This document shows positions 1 to 7,029 of a DNA stretch of 9,706 bases, one piece after another. Each line of letters starts with the position of its first letter. Within the stretch, counting starts at the first letter, position 1. Below the pieces are notes generated by a model. The model saw only the letters and a program-made list of their open reading frames with translations, searched no databases and was not told the DNA's origin. The DNA is from Clostridia bacterium (GTDB lineage: Bacteria; Bacillota; Clostridia; Oscillospirales; CAG-272): assembly GCA_017451975.1 (NCBI GenBank), contig JAFTNI010000057.1, positions 1-9,706 of the forward strand, read 5' to 3'. The translations under genes were made by a program, and so were the position numbers.

Positions 1-364
1 GCGATGATATATCCAGGTCTTTTTCGACTATGTAGATATCGTCAAATCCCTCGGAAAAGTTGACGGTAAGGCGAGGGCGAGTGCCTTTAAGAGGAAGGGA
101 AATACCAAGCTCCTCGCTCGCTTCGCGCTCTGCGGCTTCTGCGCTGGTCTCGCCCGCTATGGCAGAGCCGCCTACGCTCACATCCCACATATTTGGGAAG
201 CCTTTTTTGAAGGGCTGGCGGTGCTGAATTAGCATTTCTCCGTTTGAATTGAATATACAAATATGCACGACCGTGCGGTATGCGCCCACGGGCATTTTTT
301 CGCCGCGGGAAATCGTTTTGCCAAGCGGCAGTCTGTTTTTATCGAATAAATCCCAAAGTTCCAT
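1..364 (-). CDS. NUDIX hydrolase, partial (C-terminus lost at window edge)
   Basis: This is the first 121 codons of a NUDIX-fold hydrolase, a Mg-dependent enzyme class that cleaves nucleoside diphosphates linked to another group. The complete NUDIX box spans residues 66-88 and fits G-x5-E-x7-RE-U-x-EE-x-G-U: G66, E72, then REASEELGI at 80-88. The N-terminus (MELWDLFDKN, then a Gly/Glu turn, VVHICIFNSNGEMLIQHR) resembles the isopentenyl-diphosphate isomerase-like/YfcD branch, so the substrate could be a nucleotide, a lipid pyrophosphate or something else; I cannot tell. The ATG follows the thyX stop after one base (TAA-T-ATG) and has no convincing Shine-Dalgarno, so it is probably translated by coupling. 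It is the third gene of the tagA-like/thyX operon. Confidence 0.9.
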   Translation of the reverse strand, partial: MELWDLFDKNRLPLGKTISRGEKMPVGAYRTVVHICIFNSNGEMLIQHRQPFKKGFPNMWDVSVGGSAIAGETSAEAAEREASEELGISLPLKGTRPRLTVNFSEGFDDIYIVEKDLDISS

Positions 365-365
365 A

Positions 366-1130
366 TTATTTACCAAACTTTGCGCGTACTTCCGCCATTT
401 TGCCGCAAGTCATTCCACCTTCGGGGCATTTGCCGCGCAAGCAAGCGGGGCCTGCATTTTTGAAAAGAAGGGGAGCGGCTTTCTTTACAAGCGCGAGCAT
501 CTGCGTTGCAAGCTCGCGTATTTCCCACTGTGCGCGGTTGCAGCAGCGGAGCGTAAAGAAATTATAGAGCGAGCGCACGTTCATAGTCATAATAATGCGC
601 GTATCACAAGCGTTGGGCAACACGAAACGGGCATCTTCATTTGCCATTTTTTCTGCCGCCTTAATTGCATCCGCCTCGTTTTTGCCTTCTGCAATAAGGC
701 GCTTTGCGTGTGCTTCTTTGAGTATTGTCTGCAAACGCTCGTAGTGCCGCGCGTCCTCTTCCATAGCGGCAATAAACTCCGCCTTCGCTTCGGGAATGGC
801 TTCTATTTCGGGTGGGAGTATGTATTCAAAATTGCATTTTGAAACATAGCGCTGGCTCTGTACGGAGAAGGAAGCGATTCTGTGGCGCGTAAGCTGCGCA
901 AGAAGCGCGCGGGAAACGCCCTCTATGCCAAAGGTGAAGCTTGCGTGCTCCACGGGGCTTTGGTGACCCAGGGAAGAGAGAAGCTCCAGGAAGTTTTCCG
1001 TTTTTTCGGGGGTGAGCCCCTCGAGCAAAGTATCTATATCGCTTTTGGCGTAGCAAAGCTTTGCCGCCGCGGCTACTATTTTATCTGCGTCGGGGGTATA
1101 GGTAATAAGTTCTACTTTAAGTTTACTCAT
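366..1130 (-). CDS. thyX: Flavin-dependent thymidylate synthase ThyX
   Basis: ThyX makes dTMP from dUMP with methylene-tetrahydrofolate and reduced FAD; it is unrelated to ThyA. The 254-residue length is normal. The signature RHR-x7-S is present as R82-H83-R84...S92 within RHRIASFSVQSQRY (82-95), covering the substrate and FAD site. Other conserved blocks are GHQSPVEHASFTF (55-67), LPNACDTRIIMTMNVRSLYN (171-190) and CNRAQWEIR (197-205). The tail carries Cys230, Cys235 and Cys242 in the pattern I associate with clostridial ThyX; metal binding is possible but unproven. The ATG has a good GAGG site 8 nt upstream, inside the end of the upstream gene, and lies one base after that gene's stop (TAA-A-ATG). 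Whether this genome also has ThyA cannot be seen here. Confidence 0.97.
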   Translation of the reverse strand: MSKLKVELITYTPDADKIVAAAAKLCYAKSDIDTLLEGLTPEKTENFLELLSSLGHQSPVEHASFTFGIEGVSRALLAQLTRHRIASFSVQSQRYVSKCNFEYILPPEIEAIPEAKAEFIAAMEEDARHYERLQTILKEAHAKRLIAEGKNEADAIKAAEKMANEDARFVLPNACDTRIIMTMNVRSLYNFFTLRCCNRAQWEIRELATQMLALVKKAAPLLFKNAGPACLRGKCPEGGMTCGKMAEVRAKFGK

Positions 1131-1131
1131 T

Positions 1132-1884
1132 TTATGTTCCTCGTTTTTTTAGTTTTCGTTTGTATTCGTATACGGATATGATAAATCGCGTGAGGCAAGC
1201 CATCCGCTTTATGCGCCAAGGCTCGCGAAGTAAGCGCCAAAGCCACTCTGCGCGCATTTTTATAAATAAGCGCGGAGCGCGCGAGAGCTTGCCTGCATAG
1301 ATATCAATGCTGCCGCCAAGGCAAGCAATAAGCTTTGGAGTTTTCAATAAATCGCGGTTTTCGCAAACCCATTTTTCCTGCAATGGTGCGCCGAGGCAGA
1401 CAAAAAGCAGATCTGCACCGCTTTCGTTGATTTTGGAAATCACGGTGGCGTTTTCTTTGCCCGTGCGGGCAAAATATCCGCTATGAGTCCCCGCTATTTT
1501 CAGGCGCGGAAAACGAGTGCAAAGCTCGCTTGCGGCTTTTTTTGCTACACCCGGTTTGCCACCGAGAAGAAAGAGGCTTTTGCCTCGCTCCACGGCTATA
1601 CGTGCGCATTCAAGCCCGAAATCCACGCCCGCAACCTTTTCTTTTAGCGGTGTGCCGAGCTTTTTTGCGGCAAAAAGCACGCCCTCGCCGTCGGGCAAAA
1701 TTATATCTGCCGAAAGCACGGCTTTTTTAACAGTGCAGTCTTTTCGGCAAAGCTCCATGATTTCCGCATTTGGCGTTACGGCGAGCACTTGTTTCCCGTT
1801 TTCCGAAAAAGAGAAGGCAAGCTCCGCCGCCTCTACCAACGTGACGTTATTAAAGGGGATTTCCATAATAGCGATTTTTTGCAT
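1132..1884 (-). CDS. WecG/TagA/CpsF-family glycosyltransferase (GT26)
   Basis: This is a 250-residue GT26 enzyme. Family members transfer an N-acetylated amino sugar (ManNAc in TagA, ManNAcA in WecG) from a UDP-sugar to a lipid-linked sugar at the inner membrane face, early in teichoic acid or polysaccharide synthesis. Catalytic-type residues are visible: TPNAE with Thr37 and Asn39, LPDGEGV with Asp65, and GAPLQEKW with Gln169. The basic, aromatic C-terminal tail (MRAEWLWRLLREPWRIKRM, 210-228) matches the membrane-association appendage of TagA. No transmembrane segment is evident. The exact donor and acceptor cannot be assigned, so no symbol is given. It heads the operon, with a promoter at 1914-1942. 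The Shine-Dalgarno is weak (GAAAG, about 14 nt upstream), but no other in-frame start preserves the N-terminal motif spacing. Confidence 0.93.
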   Translation of the reverse strand: MQKIAIMEIPFNNVTLVEAAELAFSFSENGKQVLAVTPNAEIMELCRKDCTVKKAVLSADIILPDGEGVLFAAKKLGTPLKEKVAGVDFGLECARIAVERGKSLFLLGGKPGVAKKAASELCTRFPRLKIAGTHSGYFARTGKENATVISKINESGADLLFVCLGAPLQEKWVCENRDLLKTPKLIACLGGSIDIYAGKLSRAPRLFIKMRAEWLWRLLREPWRIKRMACLTRFIISVYEYKRKLKKRGT

Positions 1885-1913
1885 TATTTATCATACAACT
1901 TTCAATAATATTA

Positions 1914-1942
1914 ATCATACCAAAATGCGCAAAAAAAGTCAA
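1914..1942 (-). promoter_or_regulatory. Promoter of the glycosyltransferase-thyX-NUDIX operon
   Basis: On the minus strand, TTGACT (1942-1937) and TATGAT (1919-1914) are separated by exactly 17 bp, each one base off the sigma-70/SigA consensus. The predicted transcript would start near 1907, giving a leader of about 23 nt before the ATG at 1884. No riboswitch-sized leader fits. The promoter faces away from that of the hydrolase-gltX-glnS operon. Confidence 0.75.
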
Positions 1943-1949
1943 GTGCACG

Positions 1950-1981
1950 AAAAAAACTACGGAAAAATCTGTAGTTTTTTT
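1950..1981. repeat. Perfect inverted repeat between divergent promoters
   Basis: AAAAAAACTAC (1950-1960) and GTAGTTTTTTT (1971-1981) form a perfect 11-bp inverted repeat around a 10-bp centre. In RNA of the plus strand the stem could extend inward by G-U, G-C and A-U pairs, leaving a four-base loop. It resembles a terminator, but it lies upstream of the -35 boxes of both flanking promoters, so neither predicted transcript includes it. It could be an operator for a shared regulator, a block to stray transcription, or A/T tracts acting as UP elements. The repeat is certain; its role is not. Confidence 0.7.
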
Positions 1982-1990
1982 AAAAAATGA

Positions 1991-2019
1991 TTTACAATGA
2001 TTTTTTTGTGTGATATAAT
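1991..2019 (+). promoter_or_regulatory. Promoter of the hydrolase-gltX-glnS-LUD operon
   Basis: TTTACA (1991-1996) and a perfect TATAAT (2014-2019) are separated by 17 bp, with TG at 2011-2012 giving an extended -10 (TGnTATAAT). The start of transcription would be near 2026, about 31 nt before the first ATG. The DNA just upstream of the -35 is long T and A tracts, as in an UP element. This predicts a strong housekeeping promoter. There is no room for a T-box leader, although many Firmicute aminoacyl-tRNA synthetase genes have one. Confidence 0.82.
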
Positions 2020-2056
2020 ATTATAAATTATTATCTGAAAAGGAATTTTTATTCGT

Positions 2057-2638
2057 ATGAGGATTGATATTGTCACAGAAAGGTATTACGGCGAAAACTG
2101 CTATATCGTAAGCGATGAAAAAAGCGGCAAGTGCGCCGTTATAGACCCCGCTTCGCACGGAATCGCTCTGGAGGTTGAAAGGCTCGGCTTAAAGCCCGAA
2201 TTCGTGTTGCTTACACATGGCCACTTTGACCACATAGGCGGAACGGACGAATTTCTTGAAAAATACAATGTGCCGCTTTACGTTCACGAAAACGATGCAG
2301 AGCTGCTCACAGACGGATATAAAAACGCTTCTTCGCTTCTTATAGGGGAGGCGGTAACAGTAAGCGCAGAACCGAAAACGCTTAAAAATGGCGATGCACT
2401 TTCGCTCGGATCGCTTGAAATAGGTGTTGTACATACACCGGGGCACACGCGCGGCTGCGTTTGTTATTTCTGCGGCGATGCCGTTTTCACGGGTGATACA
2501 GTTTTCGCCTATGACCGCGGAAGAACAGACCTTTACGGCGGCGACGAAACGACAATACTCGATTCCATACGCAAGCTTATGCCCATGTTAAAGGGGAAAA
2601 CAATATACCCCGGGCACGGACCTGAGCGTAAATTTTAA
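2057..2638 (+). CDS. Glyoxalase II-like metallo-beta-lactamase-fold hydrolase
   Basis: This 193-residue cytoplasmic protein belongs to the MBL superfamily, whose glyoxalase II-like members hydrolyse thioesters or related bonds at a two-metal centre. All metal-binding motifs are present in order: THGHFDHIGG (H54, H56, D58, H59), HTPGHTRG (H130), FTGDTVF (D147) and YPGHGP (H187). There is no signal peptide. The protein stops six residues after His187, whereas many relatives continue for some 10-20 residues with a NP-containing tail; this may be natural variation. The natural substrate is unknown. AAAAGGA lies 11 nt upstream of the ATG, a longish spacing. It is the first gene of an operon with gltX 42 nt downstream and no terminator between. 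Confidence 0.9.
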   Translation: MRIDIVTERYYGENCYIVSDEKSGKCAVIDPASHGIALEVERLGLKPEFVLLTHGHFDHIGGTDEFLEKYNVPLYVHENDAELLTDGYKNASSLLIGEAVTVSAEPKTLKNGDALSLGSLEIGVVHTPGHTRGCVCYFCGDAVFTGDTVFAYDRGRTDLYGGDETTILDSIRKLMPMLKGKTIYPGHGPERKF

Positions 2639-2680
2639 TTTTAATTTTGATTTTTACTTAAATTGGAGGACTATATAAAA

Positions 2681-4366
2681 ATGGATTACAACCATCTTGC
2701 CGAATTACTTTTCCCGAATATTACGGAAACACCCGAGGATATGGAAAAAAGATTCCCGAGAAGAGAACTGCCCGAAGGCGCTGTTGTTTCGCGTTTTGCG
2801 CCCAGCCCCACAGGCTTCGTTCACTTTGGCGGTCTTTTCCCCTCTACGGTTGCAGAGCGCCTTGCGCACCAATCGGGTGGTGTTTTCTACCTTCGCATAG
2901 AGGATACAGACGCCAAGCGTGAGGTTGAAGGCGCGGCTGAAGGTCTTATAAAGACACTTGCAACATACGGTATTAATTTCGACGAGGGCGCTATTCTCGA
3001 CGAAAGCGGAAAAATTTCCGATAAGGGTGCATACGGTCCCTACAAGCAGAGCAAAAGAGGCGCTATTTACCAGACTTTTGCAAAGCAGCTTGTGCGCGAG
3101 GGCAAAGCTTACCCCTGCTTCAGCACTGAAGAAGAGCTTGACGAGCTTGCGCAGATAAACAAAAAAGAAGAAATTAAAAATACAGACTGGCAGGCGGAGG
3201 CCGAAAGCCGCCGCGCAAAAATGCTCGCACAGAGAAACTTCACCATGGAAGAAGTTGAGGCTCACCTTGCTCAGGGCCACCCCTTTGTCGTAAGAATTCT
3301 CGCAGGCGGCGATGCCGAAAAGAAAATTAAATTTACAGACCTTGTTAAAGGCACTATAGAATTCCCAGAAAACGACGAGGACTTCGTGCTTCTTAAATCT
3401 GACGGTATTCCCACATATCACTTTGCACACGCAGTCGACGACCACCTTATGGGCACAACTCACGTTATACGCGGCGAAGAATGGCTCCCCAGCCTTCCCA
3501 AGCACGTTCAGCTTTTCTCTTACCTCGGCTTCAAGCTCCCGAAATATATGCACATCGCACAGATAATGCGCCTTGACGAAAACGGCAATAAAAAGAAGCT
3601 TTCCAAACGCGATATGGGCGCGAATATGGACGACTATACGCGTATGGGATACTGCCCCGAGGCTGTTTGCGAATATGTTATGACTCTTCTTAACTCCAAC
3701 TACGAGGAGTGGCACGCAAAGAATATGGATAAGCCCTATACGGCTTTCCCCTTCAGCGTTAAGAAAATGTCTGTTTCCGGTTGCCTTTTCGATTTCAATA
3801 AGCTTAACGACGTTTCAAAAAATATTCTTTCCCGTATGACAGCAGAGGAGGTTTACGAAAAGCTTTCTCTTTGGGCAAACGAATTTGACCCCGAATTCGG
3901 CAAAGCTCTTGCAGAGGATAAAGAAAAAGCAGTTAAAATTCTCGCTATCGGCCGTGGCGGCAAAAAACCGAGAAAAGACCTTGCAACATGGGCGGATGCC
4001 AAACCCTATATGGGCTTCTTCTACGATGAATTCTTCAAAATGGAAGATTCTTACCCCGCAGGCTTTGAATGCGACGATATAAAGAAAACACTTGCTTCCT
4101 TCCTTGAAACATATAATTACGCAGACGATATGAATACTTGGTTCGGCAAGGTTAAAGCTATTGCGGAAAGCCTCGGCTTTGCTTCCGATATGAAGGCTTA
4201 CAAAGCGAACCCCGAAGCATACAAGGGCAACGTTGCCGATATAAGCGCATTTATACGTGTTGCCGTAACGGGCAAGCAGAACGCCCCCGACCTTTACACG
4301 GTTATGCAGATTATAGGCGAAGATAAAACACGCGCAAGAATTGAAAGCGCAATAGCATCTCTTTGA
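2681..4366 (+). CDS. gltX: Glutamate--tRNA ligase, long clostridial type
   Basis: GluRS is a class I aminoacyl-tRNA synthetase that joins glutamate to tRNA-Glu using ATP. The 561-residue protein has the catalytic signature RFAPSPTGFVHFGG (38-51), where HFGG replaces the usual HIGG/HIGH form; LRIEDTD (71-77); and the KMSKS-equivalent KLSKR (306-310). The C-terminal half is the anticodon-binding region, ending in a block containing NPEAYKG, ISAFIRVAVTG and DLYTVMQIIG. It is longer than the usual GluRS (about 480 aa) and matches the clostridial subtype. I chose ATG 2681: an in-frame TTG at 2663 overlaps the strong GGAGGA Shine-Dalgarno (2665-2670) that serves 2681. GlnRS follows after 26 nt. With GlnRS present this enzyme may be discriminating, but that cannot be read from sequence. 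Confidence 0.96.
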   Translation: MDYNHLAELLFPNITETPEDMEKRFPRRELPEGAVVSRFAPSPTGFVHFGGLFPSTVAERLAHQSGGVFYLRIEDTDAKREVEGAAEGLIKTLATYGINFDEGAILDESGKISDKGAYGPYKQSKRGAIYQTFAKQLVREGKAYPCFSTEEELDELAQINKKEEIKNTDWQAEAESRRAKMLAQRNFTMEEVEAHLAQGHPFVVRILAGGDAEKKIKFTDLVKGTIEFPENDEDFVLLKSDGIPTYHFAHAVDDHLMGTTHVIRGEEWLPSLPKHVQLFSYLGFKLPKYMHIAQIMRLDENGNKKKLSKRDMGANMDDYTRMGYCPEAVCEYVMTLLNSNYEEWHAKNMDKPYTAFPFSVKKMSVSGCLFDFNKLNDVSKNILSRMTAEEVYEKLSLWANEFDPEFGKALAEDKEKAVKILAIGRGGKKPRKDLATWADAKPYMGFFYDEFFKMEDSYPAGFECDDIKKTLASFLETYNYADDMNTWFGKVKAIAESLGFASDMKAYKANPEAYKGNVADISAFIRVAVTGKQNAPDLYTVMQIIGEDKTRARIESAIASL

Positions 4367-4392
4367 GATAACAGAAAGGATTTTTACAGAAA

Positions 4393-6060
4393 ATGAGTGA
4401 AGTTTCCAATAACTTTTTATATGAACTTATAGATGAAGATATAGCAAACGGCAAGGTTAAGGCAGATGAAATACACACGCGTTTCCCACCCGAGCCTAAC
4501 GGCTACCTTCACATCGGCCACTGCAAGGCAATGATCATCGACTTCGGCACGGCTCGCAAATACGGCGGCAAATGCAACCTCCGTATGGACGATACGAACC
4601 CCGCAAAGGAAGATACAGAGTTTGTAGACGCTATAAAAGAAGACATTAAATGGCTCGGCTTCGATTGGGAAGACCGCTTCTACTACGGCTCCGACTACTT
4701 CGAAAAGGACTATGAGCTTGCAGTTGGTCTTATCAAAAAAGGTCTTGCATACGTTTGCGACCTTTCCCCCGAAGAATTCCGCGACCCGAAATATGCGGGC
4801 GATATAAACAAGCCCGCAGTTTCCCCCTGCCGCGAACGCCCTATTGAAGAAAGCCTTGACCTTTTCGAGCGCATGAAAAACGGCGAATTCCCCGAGGGTA
4901 AATACACTCTCCGCGCAAAAATCGACCTTGCCTCCGGCAACTTATGTATGCGCGACCCAGTTATTTACCGTATCAAATACGTAGAGCACCACAGACAGGG
5001 CACCAAATGGTGCATCTTCCCGATGTACGACTTTGCACACCCCATTCAGGACGCACTTGAGGGTATTACACACTCGCTTTGCTCGCTCGAATATGAAATC
5101 CACCGCCCGCTTTACAACTGGGTTATAGAAAACGTGGATATCGACTACAAGCCTTGCCCCCCTCGCCAGATAGAGTTTGCCCGCCTTAACCTTACGCACA
5201 CGGTTATGTCCAAACGCCACCTCCGTTCGCTCGTTGAAAGAGGCATTGTAGACGGATGGGACGACCCGCGTATGCCCACGCTCTGCGGCTTGCGCAGAAG
5301 AGGTTATACGCCCGATTCCATTCTCGATTTCATTTCCAGAATAGGCGTTTCCAAATCCAACAGCCTTGTTGATATCCTCCTTCTCGAAAGCTGCATCCGC
5401 GAAGAGCTCGATGCAAAGGCAACACGCCGTATATGCGTTCCTCGCCCCATAAAAGTAGTTATCGACAACTACCCCGAAGACCAGACGGAATATTTCTCGC
5501 TCCCGAACAACCCCAAGAACCCCGAAGCAGGCACGCGTGAAGTTCCTTTTACAAAAGAGCTTTACATCGATGCAGACGACTTTGCAGAAGTTCCGCCCCC
5601 GAAATTCTTCCGCATGAAGCCGGGTGGCGAGGTTCGCCTTATGGGTGCGTACATCGTAAAATGCGTTGGCATTGAAAAGAATGAAGACGGCACAATAAAA
5701 GAAATTCACTGCACGGCAGACCTTGAAGCGCGCAACGGCAACCCGCTTGACGGCAGAAAGGTCAAGGGGACTATCCATTGGGTTTCAGCCCCCAACGCTG
5801 TAGATACGACCGTTATGCTTTACGACAATATGTTCACCATAGAAAACGTAGCAGATATGCCCGAAGGCAAAACTTACGAGGATTACATGAACCCCGACTC
5901 TGCCGTTGAAATAACAGGCGCTAAGGTTGAACCCGCGCTTAAAGATGCAAAGCCCGGCGAAAAATTCCAGTTCGTTCGCCTCGGCTACTTCACGGTAGAC
6001 AGCAAATTCCCCCACAGATTTAACAGAATAGTAGAATTGAAGGGAAGCTTTAAAGCATGA
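4393..6060 (+). CDS. glnS: Glutamine--tRNA ligase
   Basis: GlnRS charges tRNA-Gln directly with glutamine, bypassing the GatCAB amidation route that most Firmicutes use. The 555-residue length is typical. The class I motifs are RFPPEPNGYLHIGH (30-43) and VMSKRH (271-276, the KMSKS equivalent). Other diagnostic blocks are LRMDDTNPAKED (63-74), a YDFAHPIQDALEGITHS block (212-228), SLEYEIHRPLYNW (231-243) and DDPRMPTLCGLRRRG, which introduces the helical region; two beta-barrel anticodon-binding domains fill the C-terminal third and end in RLGYFTVDSKF. AAAGGA lies 12 nt before the ATG. The TGA stop overlaps the next gene's ATG (ATGA), so the two are likely translationally coupled. GlnRS is patchily distributed in bacteria and thought to descend from a eukaryotic gene, so this copy implies old horizontal transfer. 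Confidence 0.97.
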   Translation: MSEVSNNFLYELIDEDIANGKVKADEIHTRFPPEPNGYLHIGHCKAMIIDFGTARKYGGKCNLRMDDTNPAKEDTEFVDAIKEDIKWLGFDWEDRFYYGSDYFEKDYELAVGLIKKGLAYVCDLSPEEFRDPKYAGDINKPAVSPCRERPIEESLDLFERMKNGEFPEGKYTLRAKIDLASGNLCMRDPVIYRIKYVEHHRQGTKWCIFPMYDFAHPIQDALEGITHSLCSLEYEIHRPLYNWVIENVDIDYKPCPPRQIEFARLNLTHTVMSKRHLRSLVERGIVDGWDDPRMPTLCGLRRRGYTPDSILDFISRIGVSKSNSLVDILLLESCIREELDAKATRRICVPRPIKVVIDNYPEDQTEYFSLPNNPKNPEAGTREVPFTKELYIDADDFAEVPPPKFFRMKPGGEVRLMGAYIVKCVGIEKNEDGTIKEIHCTADLEARNGNPLDGRKVKGTIHWVSAPNAVDTTVMLYDNMFTIENVADMPEGKTYEDYMNPDSAVEITGAKVEPALKDAKPGEKFQFVRLGYFTVDSKFPHRFNRIVELKGSFKA

Positions 6061-6698
6061 ATATTATAAAAACAGTTGAAAACCTTAAAAAGAATAATAT
6101 GGAAACCTTCGTGGTAAAAACACGCGAGGAAGCAAAGGCGCTTGCGCTTTCCATGATTCCCGAAGGCGCAGTTTGCGCTCACGGCGGTTCTGTAACGCTC
6201 AAGGAATGCGGCATTCCCGAAGCGCTTACGGAAGGCAACTACACATATCTCGACAGAAGCGCCCCCGGCCTTACCGATGCAGAGAGAGAAGAAATGATGC
6301 TTCGCGCACAGTGCTGCGACGTTTACCTTTCCAGCTCCAACGCAATTACGGAGGACGGAGAGCTTTACAATGTAGACGGCAACTCCAACAGAGTTTCGGC
6401 GCTCCTTTACGGCCCCAAAACGGTGATTTTTGTTGCTGGTATCAACAAGATAGTAAAAGACCTCGACGAAGCCGTTGTGCGCGTTAAAACGATTGCAGCG
6501 CCGCTTAACTGCAAGCGCTTGAACTGCGACACGCCTTGTGCAAAAACAGGCAAGTGCATTTCGCTTGTTAATGGAGGCAATATGCCCAAGGGCTGCAACT
6601 CAGACGGCAGAATATGCGTGAACTTCACGGTTATGGCACGCCAAAGAAAAAAAGACAGAGTTAAAGTTATTCTTGTAGAAGAAGAACTCGGATATTGA
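6057..6698 (+). CDS. LUD-domain protein (lactate utilization protein/LutC-like, DUF162)
   Basis: This 213-residue stand-alone LUD-domain protein is related to LutC/YkgG and to part of LutB, which take part in lactate oxidation via iron-sulfur flavoprotein complexes. Conserved features are VCAHGGSVTLKECGI (39-53), DGELYNVDGNSNRVSALLYG (100-119), VIFVAGINKIVKDLDEA (123-139) and the family ending PLNCKRLNCDTPCAKTGKC (149-167). Cysteines 152, 157, 161, 167, 180 and 187 form a C-terminal cluster that could bind metal or a cluster; this is inference. No lutA or lutB is nearby, so a role in lactate use is not supported by context. The start overlaps the glnS stop by four bases, with AGGGAAG 9 nt upstream inside glnS. 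It is the last gene of the operon and is followed by a hairpin at 6712-6737. Confidence 0.9.
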   Translation: MNIIKTVENLKKNNMETFVVKTREEAKALALSMIPEGAVCAHGGSVTLKECGIPEALTEGNYTYLDRSAPGLTDAEREEMMLRAQCCDVYLSSSNAITEDGELYNVDGNSNRVSALLYGPKTVIFVAGINKIVKDLDEAVVRVKTIAAPLNCKRLNCDTPCAKTGKCISLVNGGNMPKGCNSDGRICVNFTVMARQRKKDRVKVILVEEELGY

Positions 6699-6711
6699 TG
6701 AAATAATTATG

Positions 6712-6737
6712 ATAGCCACGGCAAAAACCGTGGCTAT
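6712..6737. terminator. Shared hairpin terminator between LUD gene and converging XRE regulator
   Basis: ATAGCCACGG (6712-6721) and CCGTGGCTAT (6728-6737) form a perfect 10-bp stem around a CAAAAA loop. It sits 13 bases after the LUD stop and 6 bases beyond the stop of the converging regulator gene. The plus-strand T run (6746-6752) starts several bases past the stem, and the minus-strand side is only A/T-rich, so termination may be imperfect in either direction. Position and stem quality make a bidirectional terminator the best reading. Confidence 0.7.
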
Positions 6738-6743
6738 TGTATC

Positions 6744-6971
6744 TTAATTTTTTCTGATTTCGGGATATCTTTCCCTTATATTTGTTTCGCCGAGTAAATA
6801 ATCTATACTCGTATTATAGAAGCGTGCCAGCTTGATTAAAATTTCCGTAGGCACATCGTTTTCCCCGGTTTCATATTTCGAATATCCGGTTTGTGACATC
6901 CCCAAAATTTTAGCCATCTGTGTTTGGTTTAAATCTCTATCTTCTCTTAAATCCCGAATCCTTTTATACAT
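6744..6971 (-). CDS. Small XRE/Cro-C1-type helix-turn-helix transcriptional regulator
   Basis: This 75-residue DNA-binding protein is a single HTH_3 domain: helix 2 is QTQMAKIL (16-23) and the recognition helix is around SQTGYSKYE (26-34), followed by the typical GENDVPTEILIKLARFYNTSIDYLLGE tail, in part used for dimerisation in this family. There is no sensor or protease domain. The reading frame is open upstream to 7133, but ATG 6971 is the start: GGGAG lies 8 nt before it and the domain begins right there, while the upstream extension is low-complexity and AT-rich. A perfect palindrome at 7035-7057, between this gene and the divergent membrane-protein gene, is the likely operator. I infer that it represses that gene and possibly itself. 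Confidence 0.93.
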   Translation of the reverse strand: MYKRIRDLREDRDLNQTQMAKILGMSQTGYSKYETGENDVPTEILIKLARFYNTSIDYLLGETNIRERYPEIRKN

Positions 6972-7029
6972 AATCAATACTCCCGAAAATATTATATACA
7001 AAAATTTTAATATAATCTGTTTTGAAATA

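Noticed and set aside
249..842. 197-codon open frame on the plus strand
   Set aside because: It is antisense to thyX and the NUDIX gene, has no ribosome site, and its protein is cysteine/phenylalanine-rich noise typical of a shadow frame.
1950..1981. Ordinary intrinsic terminator
   Set aside because: It has the shape of one, but no gene reads into it from either side: both neighbours are transcribed away from it.
1517..1990. 157-codon plus-strand frame running into the intergenic region
   Set aside because: It is mostly antisense to the glycosyltransferase and low-complexity at its end, and it ignores the two clear promoters.
2020..2056. T-box or other riboswitch ahead of the synthetase operon
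   Set aside because: Only about 31 nt separates the predicted transcript start from the first ATG, and the gltX upstream gap is 42 nt with no conserved structure.
2663..2680. TTG start giving a 567-residue GluRS
   Set aside because: The TTG overlaps the GGAGGA ribosome site that serves ATG 2681, so it cannot be the natural start.
2705..3715. 336-codon open frame on the minus strand
   Set aside because: It lies wholly inside gltX. The protein has shadow composition (many Cys, Phe, Val and Ala) and no motif, and gltX is a complete, well-conserved gene.
4942..5778. 278-codon open frame on the minus strand
   Set aside because: It is antisense to glnS with no promoter or ribosome site. Its length is explained by codon bias of glnS leaving few reverse stops.
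6057..6698. Full lactate oxidation operon (lutABC)
   Set aside because: Only one LUD-domain protein is present; no iron-sulfur LutB-like or CCG-domain LutA-like gene is found in the window.
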